DNA from: Desmodus rotundus
Taxonomy: Eukaryota > Chordata > Mammalia > Chiroptera > Phyllostomidae
Length of the DNA: 64,000 nt
Assembly: GCF_022682495.2 (NCBI RefSeq)
Contig: NC_071398.1
Location: 15,568,934 to 15,632,933 of the forward strand
Reading direction: 5' to 3'
The notes under the pieces were generated by a model. That model did no database searches. It saw only the letters and a list, made by a program, of their open reading frames with translations, and was not told the DNA's origin. The position numbers and the translations under genes are program-made. This document shows positions 53,883-64,000 of this stretch, piece after piece (position 1 is the stretch's first letter; every line of letters starts with the position of its first letter).

Positions 53883-54685
53883 GTGAGCAGCGAGGACCTT
53901 TCTACTCCTGGGTGTCCCATCCGACGAGGCCCCAGGACGTGTTTAGAGCATCATACTCATCCTGGAGACTCCTTCCTGGCTCAGTCGCCCTGTTGGAGCC
54001 TCCCAGCCATGTGAAACCCAAAGTGTCCAGAGCTAGGGGGAAAAAGGGACCAGGGTCATGTGGTCTTCTGGGAAGAGTTGAGAATGGATGTTTTGGAAAG
54101 TGCCAATGTTGAGAATTCTGAGTGCCAAGCCAATTTCTTGAACCCTTGTCAATAAGGAACGGAGAAGTTGGGGTGACAGGTTAGAAAACTGTATGGGAGG
54201 AAGGGACTGTCAGTGAGTGAAGGAGAGAGGAGCCAAGCTTCTAATCCAGGAAACAGACTTTAAGGGTCCTAAGAATCCTGGTCAGGATTTGCCGAGTAAG
54301 AGGCCGGAGATGGGCTATCTTGGGGAAAGGCGGGTGGGAGTGGGTGGGAACCAGGGAAAACCTGTCTTCATATATCTTGACGTCTTTTTCTGCTTTAACA
54401 AAGGTATGATAGTGCCCATCCCCAGATTTCCAGTCTTCAGTGTAATTAATATGAAGCTGATTTGTGAGTCTGTTTATTCTTGTGCGGGAGAAGGCATTTT
54501 CTAGAAGCATCACAACTCTGAATTTGTCCACTGATTTACATGGAATATATTGGTGAAAATATAACAAGATCCAGATGGTATTTTAATCCATACTCGCTTT
54601 AGAATTAAGGAAAAATCATATTCTAATTACTATGTTTGTGAGACAAAATCAATCTAGGTAAAAATACCAATTAGTAATGTCCTTT
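53883..54685 (+). other. Intron start, no exon recognised
   Basis: Likely intron sequence downstream of the donor at 53883. The frames at 53777-54112 and 54217-54504 do not show a bounded exon. No known repeat was recognised. Confidence 0.35.
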
Positions 54686-54700
54686 AAAAGCAGTTTACAG

Positions 54701-54940
54701 CCCTGCTGGTGTGGCTCCGTGGATTGAACTTGGGCTGCGAACCAGAGGGTCGCCAGTTTGATTCCCGGTCAGGGCACATGCCTGGATTGCAGGCCAGGTT
54801 CCCAGTGGGGGCCACGTGAGAGGCAACCACACGTTGATGTTTCTCTCCCTCTCTTTCTCCCTCCCTTCCCCTCTCTCTAAATAAATAAAGTCTTTAAAAA
54901 ATAAAAAAAAAAAGTAGGAGCCAGGGTTTAAAAAAAAAAA
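54701..54940 (+). mobile_element. VES tRNA-derived SINE 6
   Basis: VES SINE with head CCCTGCTGGTGTGGCTCCGT, GGGTCGCCAGTTTGATTCCC, GGGCACATGCCTGGATTGC, CT-rich body and AAATAAATAAAGTCTTTAAA tail. A perfect 14-bp target-site duplication, AAAGCAGTTTACAG, lies at 54687-54700 and 54941-54954. After the usual tail comes a second A-run separated by GTAGGAGCCAGGGTTTA, an odd double tail. Confidence 0.95.
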
Positions 54941-54954
54941 AAAGCAGTTTACAG

Positions 54955-55870
54955 TAAATTAAACACCATATAAAATGATATAAAATGCTTTTATATCTTT
55001 TACTTCCTGTTACATGTTTTTGTTTTACAGGAGTGAGCCTTAAGGAGTAAGCCGAGTAACAATACTAAAGTAAGACAGTTACTTGGTTTGAGGTGAGCCA
55101 GAGCAACTCACTGCCATCAGCACCTTTCTATACAAAGTTCTGTCTCAGTAGGCTATGAGAATTAGGATGACTTAACACCTCATGGGGGTGCTGATCCTTT
55201 CCGCAGAGGTGGGTTGCCTTTTTAATGGTGAAAGTGGATTTGTGTTCTGAGCAGTGAGTTTCAGGGACTGCTTTCAGCTTCACTTTTAAAGTTACGTTCC
55301 CCAGGCACTCTGGTTTGCTTATGCTATTCTCATAGAATGGCCCCATAGTCCACTTGGGTTACCTAACTCAGGCTGAAGGACAGAATAGAACAGTGAATTT
55401 ACAACAGGGGCTTTTTAGGCAGAAATTTCCTTCTATCATTGGGTCCCTTTCCCTGAGCATGACCCTCTAGAATACAAGAGATGAGTAATTGAGTCATGCG
55501 ACTACTTACCCAGAAAGTTAATTAGTGGGGGAAGACAACCTCACTCAGAAGTAGAGCACAAGAAGGATGGTGTCAAGTGTAGCTGCAGAGGTCCAGAAGC
55601 TGCTGGGAGTACAGAGAGGGAGGGGGAAATTCTGCTTGTGGGGAAGTCAGTGGAGACACCTTGGAATAGGGGCAGAGTCTCAGCAGGTGACATTGACGGG
55701 GATGAGGACAGAGTTGATTGGCCAGGTGGGTCAGGGGAGTTGGGAGACAAGAAGGTGAGGGGCGTTTTCTTGAAAATGTTATCCCGTGTGAGGGTGAGGG
55801 TTGTAGACAATGGGTAGTTGAGAATAGAAGAGAGTTTGGGACTTCTTTCTTTTGGCCTTGATAACTGATT
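54955..55870. other. Unique DNA (predicted intron)
   Basis: No repeat or exon recognised. The frames at 55128-55346 and 55541-55810 have no known domain. Confidence 0.3.
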
Positions 55871-55874
55871 TATT

Positions 55875-56330
55875 CTTCCTTCATATGTTCATTCAGCAGA
55901 TAGTCACTGAAATATGTATTAAAACACTTTTCTAGGTGGCTGGGATATATTAGCAAACAATTTATAAAGGTTTTCTGCCTTTGTGGAGCTTACATCCTAG
56001 AAGGTGTAAACAGAAAAGTTACATGATATCCTAGGAGGTGACGGTACCTCAGAAAAATAATTAAAAGTAGAGAAAGGTAGGGAGGATTGAGTGGGGAGAT
56101 TGTGGATTGTGGTGCGAGTGTGGTTTTAAATAGGGTGGCTAGGGTGAGCCTTACGCTTATTGGTGACATATGAGCAGACTTGAAGGAAGTCTGGGAAAGA
56201 GTTCTCTGGAAACAGCAGGATGTGTGGTGTGTTCAGGGAGCAGCAAGGAGCCTAGTATATTGAGCTGATGTTTTTGAGCAGGGAGCTAGTACAGTTTCTT
56301 CTTCGACTTAAAAATTGTTGTGAATGATGA
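55875..56330 (-). repeat. L2 LINE fragment
   Basis: Complement of L2: TGTTCATTCAGCAGATAGTC, GGAGCTTACATCCTAGAAGG, TTTTAAATAGGGTGGCTAGG, ATGAGCAGACTTGAAGGAAG and GTGTTCAGGGAGCAGCAAGG. Confidence 0.85.
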
Positions 56331-56879
56331 ATTGTTGGAGCAAGAGTTTGAAAGTCCTAGCTCCTTTGGAGAGGTGTTTGGATGGGTGTGATCTTTCCCT
56401 CGGGCTTGGCTAACAAATACCTGTAGTGGTCTACAGTGGGAGGGGAATGGGAGCTGAGATGGGTAGGGGGGATACCCTGGAAATCCTTAAAATCTATAGG
56501 ATCGTTAGTAGCTTTATCTATGTAAATACTGTGTATTCTTTTCTAGTATGTGTACTAACTGTTTAATTAGGAATAAAAAAAGGTGTTTACCTTTCTTAAA
56601 GTTGAAGCCACAAGAACGGTAAGAAACAGGGAAAGTTTAAAAGAAAACTTCATGTAGAAACCAGGTTTCTTGGTGTTCTACCTTGACAGGGAGGAAGTGG
56701 AAAGGGACTGGGCCTGGTCTTTGTTGATTCCAGATCCCAAGAGCTCTGTGGTTAGGTCATCGGGATGAACAGACCCTGCAAAAGCTGGCTCAGGTCACCC
56801 GAACTCAGACAGTGTGCTCCTGGGTCATCAGGGGAAGCCAAGCCACTTGCTGAAGTAGGTCAGGATATTTGCAGTCAGG

Positions 56880-57145
56880 GACATTCGAGCTCCCTCTGTC
56901 CAGAAGTCCCTTTTCTCAGCCTCTTCGTCAGCTGGCTGGAGCTGGTCTTTAAGCCTCAGCTCACACGCTCCTTACCCTGGGTGAGGTCCCTCCTTGTGCG
57001 TTCTCATAGCACTTGTGCACACTTGTCATAGGACTGTTCTTGTGTCATATGGAGTGATGTGTTTACCCATCCTTCTCTGTACTGGACTTTCGGTTCTTTT
57101 ATGGCAGCGCCAGGTAACTCCTTTCATCGCTCGCTCCAAAGTACA
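56880..57145 (+). repeat. L2 LINE 3' end
   Basis: Sense L2: TTTAAGCCTCAGCTCACACG, CTCCTTACCCTGGGTGAGGT, GTGTTTACCCATCCTTCTCT and GTACTGGACTTTCGGTTCTT. Confidence 0.7.
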
Positions 57146-57403
57146 TGCGTGGTAAGTGGGTGTCACATGAGCCAACTTTCATAACTATTTAGCCCCAAGC
57201 AGCACTTTTACACTTTCTACATATTCTGCTCCTGACTTGGCAAACAGTATATTTTTCTAGTTACAGTGACCCTAATTATTTGGTAAAATAATTGTATGGA
57301 ACAACATGACTTTCACAGAACAGTTTAAAGAAATTTTGTCTTTAAGGGAATGTTAAGATGTCAAAACCTATTCCTCTAAGGCCTATTTCAAAAATATGAT
57401 CTT

Positions 57404-57635
57404 GCCCTGGCCAGTGTGGAGTGTTGTCCCATAAACCAAAAGGTTGCAGATTCAATTCCCGCTCAGGGCACATGCCTAGGTTGTGGTTTTGATCCCCAGT
57501 CAGAGGTAAGAGGCAGCCGATCAGTGTTTCTCTCTCACACGGATGTTTCTTCCCCTCCCTTTCTCGCCCTCCATTCCCTTCTCTTTAAGCATGTCCTAGG
57601 GTGAGGATAAAAAAAATGAGGGGGAAAAAACCCCC
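57404..57635 (+). mobile_element. VES tRNA-derived SINE 7, diverged
   Basis: VES SINE, more diverged than copies 1, 2 and 6: GCCCTGGCCAGTGTGGAGTG, GTTGCAGATTCAATTCCCGC, GGGCACATGCCTAGGTTGTG, then CT-rich body and poorly preserved tail. Imperfect target copies AAATATGATCTT (57392-57403) and AAACATGATTCTT (57636-57648) flank it. The frame at 57416-57604 is inside it. Confidence 0.88.
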
Positions 57636-57639
57636 AAAC

Positions 57640-58985
57640 ATGATTCTTTTCCTGGCTTTTCTATGTCTGGTACTATTTTTATTTTATTATAAAGTATTGT
57701 GAGCATATATACAATACAGACTTTTTCGTAGAAGAAAATCATTTGTTACCTCTTCTTTAGCACTTCTATTTTTTTTGATGAATTTTCTTTTTTTCTACCT
57801 GTCCATATTTTTCCCTTAAACATTTTCAATTATAGTATTTTAAATTTCATACAATTTGTATGAGGATTTTTCTTTTTTATCACTTTCAATGGTTGTATTA
57901 TATTGCTTTGCATGGACTTACCAAATTTGTTAACCATTCCTCATAGGACATTTAGGTTGTTTCTAAAATTTTTACTATTACAAATGATACTCAGATAAAA
58001 TCCCATTGGTTACAGTAGATAATGTTTTGAAAACACAATTTTAAAGCATTCTTTATATCCTTCAGTAAAATAGCCCTCAGGGAAAGAGATCTTTGACAAC
58101 TTTTGGTGTCTTGCTTATCCTTAATTTGTAGACTTTCAGGTTGCTTTTCATCTTTTTCTGTCTTAAAACAATTTACCTATAAAATATTTAGATCCAGCAT
58201 TTTTATAGAGAGGATGATTTGGGAACAATTTTCTCTGTTTCCTCCTCGGTTACTAAGGTTTCTACTTTTTTGTGTCAACCTTGGTAATTTAACATTAAAA
58301 ATTATTCATTAAGCTTTTTCACATTTCTTAACATACTGCTGTTGTATTTTTCTAGTTTGCTTATCCCCTTGTCTTTAAATTAATTTATTTTTTCTTTTTT
58401 TACTCAATGTATCAGAGGTTTCTCTGGTTGGCTAATGTTTAAGAGGAACCAGCTTTTAGATTTGGCTATTAAAGTCATCGTTTTCTGTTTGCCACTTCTT
58501 TTTATAATCCAAGAATTTAACTCACTAATCTGTCATTTTTTAAAAAATCAGAATGACTCCCGTTTTCTTTCAGCAAGAGTTGCCCAGACTCTATTCACTC
58601 CAACATTTTTGGTGTGCCTGCTCCATGCCAGGCAGTGGTTCTTAACCAGGGTCACATTTCAGACCCAGTCAAGGAAAGGGACCTGCTCCCCTCGGGGTGA
58701 CAGCAAGGCTTCAATGAGGAACTTCAGTGAGAGAGCGCACATACAGGACTGAGCTCAGTCCCTGGCCTGTGGTGAGTGTTTAATGTACAGTATGTTAGCT
58801 GGAGCTTTTAAAGGTTGTTTGAAGTGCTTACAGCTTTTTTTAAATTTGTCCTATAGGTTTTATAGTTTTTACTGGAAGACGCCTCTATCCCCCAGGCAAA
58901 AAAAAAAAAAAAAAAAAGTTGTTTGGCAAGGCCCTTCATGCATGGGCAAGTTTTTTTAAATTGCCCGTGTGATTGTGGACAATTT
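57640..58985. other. AT-rich DNA, possible very old LINE remnants
   Basis: Phrases such as GGACATTTAGGTTGTTTCTA and CTATTACAAATGATACTCAG near 57950-57990 recall old L1M text, but the match is short. No gene is visible. A run of A residues lies at 58900-58917. Confidence 0.3.
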
Positions 58986-58989
58986 CAAT

Positions 58990-59345
58990 ATGCTTGGTCC
59001 TGGAGATACTAAGATGAAAAGGAGGTTTATAAATTGTCGAGGGAGAAAATCATGAGTAAATAGCCCGTTCTGAAATGGAGATGTGGGCCAAATACAGAAG
59101 GGGGTGGGAGAGGATGAAGGAAGGATCTGGAAAGCTTCAGAAGGAAGGGACATTTGGTTCTGGAAGGATGACTAGGAATTTCTCCTGTAGAACTAGTCAG
59201 AACAGTATGTGCAAGGCCAGGAGACACAAAGCAGAGTGGTACGATCAGGGCAGAGATTCCACATGGTGGAAGCATGTGGTGTCTGGCAGGAGGCACAGTT
59301 TGGGAGAAAGTTGATTCAGCAGCCTAAAGAGAATGGCCCGAGGTG
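58990..59345 (-). repeat. L2 LINE fragment, diverged
   Basis: Complement of L2: TGCTTGGTCCTGGAGATACT, AGGATCTGGAAAGCTTCAGA, GTATGTGCAAGGCCAGGAGA and GGAAGCATGTGGTGTCTGGC. Confidence 0.55.
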
Positions 59346-59356
59346 CAGGTGTAGGA

Positions 59357-59667
59357 CAGTGCTATCTGAAACAAATATCAGCTGCCAGTGCCATTTTAAG
59401 TTTTCTAGTGGCCAGAATGTAGAAAGATACAGGTGAAATTCATTTTTTGTAATCTATTATTTAACCCAGTATAGCTAAAATATTATCATTTCTTTGTAAA
59501 TCAATATTTTTAAATAATTAATGAGGTTTTTCACTTTCGTGGGGGTGTACTAAGTCTTTGAGATACAGTGTGTGTTTTACCCTTACCACACATCTGATTT
59601 GGACTGGCCACATCGCAAGGATCAGTAGCCACGTGTGGCTAGAGGTTTACAGTATTAGACAGCGTAG
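59357..59667. mobile_element. hAT-type MITE with terminal inverted repeats
   Basis: CAGTGCTATCTGAA at the left and TATTAGACAGCG at the right are the inverted termini of an old hAT-Charlie-like element. Interior phrases TTAAGTTTTCTAGTGGCCAG, TATTTAACCCAGTATAGC, ACACATCTGATTTGGACTGG and AGCCACGTGTGGCTAGAG agree. The family name is uncertain. No transposase. Confidence 0.7.
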
Positions 59668-59834
59668 ATCTAGAAAGTTATTGCCTGGCTTAATGGCATT
59701 TTTGGCACGGGAGAATTTGAGCTAGTTTGAAGATGAAGAGAAGGGACTGAGTATAGGAGACATTTTTGAGGCTCTTGGTGATTCCAGGGCATAAAAGAAA
59801 AATGTAGAGTCCAGATTTCCAGGTGGAATACTGT

Positions 59835-60012
59835 CAGGGGCATCCAGCCTGCAGCCCACATGCAGCCCAGGATGGCTGTGAATGTGGCCCAACACTAAGT
59901 CATAATTTACTTAAAACATTGTGGGACTTTTCTGTGATTACGTGTTGCAGTGTATTTAATGTGTGGCCCAAGACAACTCTTCTTCCAGTGTGGTACAGGT
60001 TGGACAACCCTG
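59835..60012. mobile_element. Second hAT-type MITE
   Basis: A 178-bp element. Left CAGGGGCATCCAGCCTG and the complement of the right end, CAGGGTTGTCCAACCTG, form 17-bp terminal repeats (13 of 17 alike). Interior: TGAATGTGGCCCAACACTAA and GTGTGGCCCAAGACAACTCT. Expected 8-bp target copies are too diverged to see. The frames at 59823-60020 and 59950-60165 read it and are not genes. Confidence 0.8.
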
Positions 60013-60014
60013 CA

Positions 60015-60440
60015 TGGTGATGCCGTTAGCCTAATAGGGCATTTGTATATGTGTGTAAAGGCCAATAGTAGTTTTCTCCTTTGTACTCAGTTGTTAGGTA
60101 TGCTATTGACTCAACAGCTCACCAAACTATTATTGGTCTGGTATCAGAGAGCACTGAGAACTTGAATGGAAACACCATACCATAGGCCAGTAAAATTAAT
60201 GTATTCTTACTGGGCAAACTAACCTAATCTTGGAGTGGTAGTATTTATAAATTAGATTATTTTTACACATTAGTTACCATTCTCTGGTTTTCAGTTTTAT
60301 AAAGTTTCAAAGTTACAGTGTCCTGAGTTAGAGTTTGAACTGATTTCTGCTCTAGGAGTGGTATATGTTAGAGTTGAATGACTATTTATATTAGCACGTT
60401 ATCCTTTTAGGAAGTGCCCTTTCCACTCATCTGCTCTTAA
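60015..60440. other. Unique DNA (predicted intron)
   Basis: Nothing recognised here. Confidence 0.35.
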
Positions 60441-60443
60441 AAC

Positions 60444-60651
60444 TTTTTTTTTTAAGATTTTATTTATTTACTTTCAGAGAGAAGGAAAGGGAGGGAGAAA
60501 GGGGGGGGGGAACATCAATATGTGAGAGACACATTTATCAGTTGACTCTCACATGCCCGCAACCCAGACATGTGCCCTGACTGGAAATCCAGCCAGTGAC
60601 CTTTTAGTTCACAGGCCAGCACTCACCCCGTTGAGCCACACCAACCAGGGC
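60444..60651 (-). mobile_element. VES tRNA-derived SINE 8
   Basis: Antisense VES: T-run, GATTTTATTTATTTACTTTC, AGAGAAGGAAAGGGAGGGAG with a run of ten G residues (60502-60511), TGTGCCCTGACTGGAAATCC and TTGAGCCACACCAACCAGGG. Target copies are unclear (AAAAC type on both sides). The frame at 60553-60849 is a shadow. Confidence 0.9.
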
Positions 60652-60870
60652 AAAAACTCTTCTTTATTTCAGAGAACCCACGTTGTAGATGAGCAAGTTG
60701 GATCTCTTGGAGGTCTTCAGTTTACACACTTATTAGGTGCAGAGCTTTTAGGGGCCCATGAAATTGAGCCTTGTCCGCTTAGTATGTCCTGTTTCCAGTT
60801 CTTGGCTTTGGACTTTACTTTTCGCCAGGGTCCTTTTATGTTAACATGAGGAAGGGAAACATTCGATACT

Positions 60871-60980
60871 TGTTATTTTTTTTTTACTTTTTTATTGAAT
60901 TTGTTGGGGTGACATTAATAAAATTACCTAAGTTTCAGGTGTACAATTCTATAATAAATCATCTGTGTGTTATATTAAAA
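60871..60980 (-). mobile_element. L1 3'-UTR fragment
   Basis: Antisense L1 3' end: TTTTATTGAATTTGTTGGGG, TGACATTAATAAAATTACCT, AAGTTTCAGGTGTACAATTC and TATAATAAATCATCTGTGTG. A Laurasiatherian-type L1M 3' end. Confidence 0.8.
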
Positions 60981-61614
60981 GGTGTTGGTGAAGTCCCGTT
61001 ATATCTGGAAGAAGGGTGACTAGTGTATACATGGTGTTACTAGGTCATTTTATTGCAGTCCGAGGTGTGACCTGCAGTGTTGAGAATGCCCTAAAGTTGG
61101 TCTAACTCAGAGTGGCTAACTCACACCATGGATCTCAGAGTGTATTTTTACCTACATAATCTTTGAAACTCTTGATTGTTTTTTATGTACCAAAATGATT
61201 GTGGAGATTTGAAGGTGCCTGAGACAAGGTCTTGACCCTCCAGGAGCAGAGTGAATATTAAATAACAGACACCATGTCACGTGTGCCATGAGCTGTGCTG
61301 GAGACAGGCCCAGGGAGGGGAGCCTTGGGGGGCGGGGGGAGCGGATAGGAGAGGGCTCTTAGACCAGACCTGGGGATAGGAATGAACCCCCAAGGAGAGA
61401 ATGTGTGTTAGGCAGAGGAAGGAAGGCCTAGTGTTTTGAAGCAGTACTTGCAGAGACAAAAGAGATCCTTTGATTTCAAGGAACTCTAACTCTTCTGCAC
61501 ACTGAATTATGGTGTAGAGGGGAGAAGCCAGAGAGAGCTGAGGCTGTGGAAGTAAGGTGGAGACTGGTTTAATGAAGGGCTCTGAAACTCACACTAAGGA
61601 ATCTAATTTTGAAT

Positions 61615-62460
61615 CTTAAGAAACATATTTATTAAATGTTTCTGGAGCACCCACTGTGTGCCAGGTCTGTTCTCTAGGCAATGGAGATTCCACCATAAAG
61701 AAAATAAAATTCCTGCTCTCCTGGAGTTTACATTCTGCTTTGGGATACAGACTGTAACCAAAAATATGGCATGTCATGGTAAGGACTACGGAAAAGGAAA
61801 ATAAGAGTGACAGTCCACGGCGGGGTTGCTGTTTTATGTAGGAAAGTCAGGAAAGGTTGTTCTGATGAGGTGACATTTGAGCAAAAAGTTGAAGGAAGTG
61901 AGTGGGGAGCCACGTGCATATCTGCAGGGAGAGGCTTCCAAGTAGAGGAACAGTCAGAGCAAAGACCCCAGAGCGGAAGCATGTGTAGTGTGTCCGGGAA
62001 CTGTAGGGAGGACGAGGTGAGTGAAGTGGAGAGGGCAGTAGGTCAGGGATGAGGTTCAAAATGAAGCCAGGGCAACAGTGGGGGGCCAGATTGGGAAGGC
62101 CCATGTAGGCCACCGTAAAGATTTGGCTTTTAATTGGGCTGAATTAAGATGCCATTAGAGGCTTTAAAACAAAAAAGTGACTTGATCTGACATGTTTTAA
62201 TAAGATTATTTTAGTTGTTTTATGTCAAAACAGACTTGGGAGGAAGACCTGAGTGGAAGAGGAGGGAGGCAAGTTAAGAGGTTTTAGCAATCATCCAGGT
62301 AAGAGATGGTGGCGTGGATGGGTGAGGTGGTAGGAACAGGGGAAAGTGGGGGGAAATTAAAGGTTTGTAAGGCATGATCAAATTTGTGTTCTAGAGAAGT
62401 GGCCGATAGTGCGTAAGGAAAAGAGTTCGTGGGACCAAGAGTAGAACAGAGGCTACTTGC
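61615..62460 (-). repeat. L2 LINE, long 3' fragment
   Basis: The longest L2 in the window, read as the complement: ATTTATTAAATGTTTCTGGA, GTGTGCCAGGTCTGTTCTCT, GGAGTTTACATTCTGCTTTG, GAGGTGACATTTGAGCAAAA, GGCCCATGTAGGCCACCGTA, GTGACTTGATCTGACATGTT, AGCAATCATCCAGGTAAGAG and GGTGGCGTGGATGGGTGAGG. The frames at 61728-61982, 61807-62052, 61847-62113 and 62284-62520 come from it. Confidence 0.9.
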
Positions 62461-63255
62461 TGCCCTGCCATGAATGGCTGGAGTGGACATTTGTTTACTG
62501 CTCAGCGTGTTCTTTACCATTAGTGCATCCTATTTGGGGAAGTAGAATAAAGGAGACCTTGTGTTAAATATGGGCAACCTGGTAAGCAAAGGAATCCAGG
62601 TTGGCCGCCAACTATCTCTAACTAAACCAAAGGGGCTGTGCGTGTAGAGGACAGAGTAGGCAACGGGAAGAGGCTGTTATTTCTCACAGCCTAACTTAAA
62701 GTGTCTGCCTTTGTCCAAACCCTTTTTCTGCCAATGGCCGTGTGCATCTCCAGTCTAGCTTCCCTTTTCGAGCTTCTCAGTCCCTGGATTGGATTCCCAC
62801 TATTCCTTCTTCCGTCTAAATGGTACTTACTTTTAAAGCCTAGTGTATAGCCTACCTTGAAGCTTCTGTGCCTCTCCCAGTCTTCTCTGTACTGCACGCT
62901 TGTAGCTCCTCACTTTACTGTGCATGGTCTCATACCATGCTCTAATAGCAACATGTTTTAAACTGAAACCTGTTCAAGGACTGCGGTATTTTTTCATTGG
63001 CACTTTTATTCTGCCTCAGTGCATATGGTAAAGTCAGACACCTAGTAAATACCTAGTGTTACCTTATATGGCCCTAACCTTGGTCAGAAAAGTCTGCTAC
63101 ATATCAACCCTTCCTTGTTCCTATGGGGCACAACCACAGGGATATGGTGACACGGAGGGGCCAGTGTTATCTGTGGATGCAGTCATGCATCTCACTCAGT
63201 AGATGGGCCCACTCCCATTTCTCTGAAGTTCAGATCTCAGCTGTCTCCTTAAGGC
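62461..63255. other. Unique DNA (predicted intron)
   Basis: No exon with both splice sites and no repeat was recognised. Confidence 0.35.
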
Positions 63256-63259
63256 TCAG

Positions 63260-63560
63260 TTCAGTTAGGAAACACATGTGTAGTGTGGGTCAGGCACTTG
63301 CTGGACACTAGTGTTTTAGAGCTTAAAGACAAATATATAGTTGCCCTCATTGATGCTCACCGTCTAACTAGGAAAATAATCATTACATAGATTACTAAGT
63401 CTGCTTGAATAGTGGTGGGCGTGCCATGTGGTTTAAAACCCATAATACAGGGATTAACCCTCCATTGGGGGATCAGAAGGCTTCACTGAAAATCTGCTAA
63501 CCAACATCTGAAGTATGAAAGGTATGAAATGGAATAGGAAGGGAAAGAAAGACTGGTGGG
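63260..63560 (-). repeat. L2 LINE 3' end
   Basis: Complement of L2: GTGGGTCAGGCACTTGCTGG, ACACTAGTGTTTTAGAGCTT, GATGCTCACCGTCTAACTAG and CAGAAGGCTTCACTGAAAAT. The last 440 bases of the window after it show nothing recognised. Confidence 0.65.
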
Positions 63561-64000
63561 AGGGTGGGGAGAGACCAGTCCTTCCCAGGAAACTGAAAGA
63601 GGTCCAGTTCGGCTATACCCAACCACATGGGGAGAAGGTCATGGACTAAGGCAGAAACCTCCAAGTAACCTTCCCTCACTGCTCCAGCAAACTCGTGGCT
63701 CTGCTTTCAACATCTTTTTGTACTGTCTTTGCCATACTTTATTGCATCCTTCTTGAGATAGAAACCTAACCAGGATCAAAGGAGAAATGTCAAATAGGAC
63801 ATGGTGATAAGCTAACAAGTAAGCAATCTCAAATAATGGTTAGAAGTACAAGTATCCTTTTTATTCGAATCTATTTGGTTCCTGAGTTCAGGGGACAGGA
63901 ATTTGGACAGTGAGAGAGAACTGGTTCAGGACGAAGATGAAGCATGGTAGTGTGATGGAGAGTAATTTAGAGGATGGTGCTAAGACAGCTTTTCTGAGGA

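Noticed and set aside
53754..54112. Longer + frames reading beyond the donor at 53883
   Set aside because: The consensus donor at 53883 is strong and the CpG context suits a short first coding exon. The longer frames show no domain, so the split-exon reading is preferred.
61728..62520. Several short frames on both strands
   Set aside because: All lie inside one long L2 and overlap each other.

Overview
This is a mammalian nuclear DNA window, almost certainly from a microbat (Yangochiroptera). The main evidence is eight copies of a tRNA-derived SINE of the bat VES type (tRNA-like head ending in GGGCACATGCCTGGGTTG-like text, CT-rich body, AAATAAA/A-rich tail). A young-looking half-L1 (HAL1)-like element and two copies of a short mariner-type MITE support this. 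Everything else is ordinary placental background: L2, MIR, old L1M, Tigger/MER2, hAT MITEs and ERVL/MaLR LTRs. No bacterial features apply (operons, ribosome sites, CRISPR).

Almost no protein-coding sequence can be supported. The open frames are short, overlap on all strands and mostly read through repeats or GC-rich non-coding DNA. The one convincing gene signal is a CpG-rich promoter at about 53.2-53.7 kb on the + strand. It has NRF1, ETS, YY1 and ZNF143-like sites and is followed by a short spliced exon (53815-53882). That exon carries a start codon and 11 codons before a consensus donor. The gene would run rightwards out of the window through at least 10 kb of intron; I could not name it.

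Layout. 0.6-1.35 kb: an ERVL-type LTR with a tRNA-Leu-like primer-binding site. 2.5-3.2 kb: a Tigger1/MER2 DNA transposon interrupted by a mariner-type MITE. 3.2-8.6 kb: old L1M, L2 and MIR pieces interrupted by two VES SINEs. 8.6-17.5 kb: mostly unique sequence with one L2, one L1M carrying an odd hairpin, and a weak TATA-plus-donor signal at 16.0 kb. 17.5-20.4 kb: a cluster of L1M 3' ends, one interrupted by the second MITE. 20.4-29.3 kb: unique sequence with MIR and L2. 29.3-32.5 kb: two LTR-like repeats, a CA microsatellite and a VES. 32.5-47.9 kb: the longest mostly repeat-poor tract, with candidate conserved or regulatory DNA, CTCF-like sites and an RFX X-box. 48-51.4 kb: a three-layer nest (HAL1-like element in a SINE in an L1M). 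52-64 kb: the promoter in a landscape of L2, VES and hAT fragments.

The most interesting structures are the three-layer nest at 48.0-51.06 kb, the two MITE insertions with readable empty sites, and a 16-bp perfect inverted repeat inside an L1M that looks like a template-switch mutation. No previously undescribed coding system was found. Repeat family names come from remembered consensus text, not a search; boundaries of old repeats are approximate to tens of bases.
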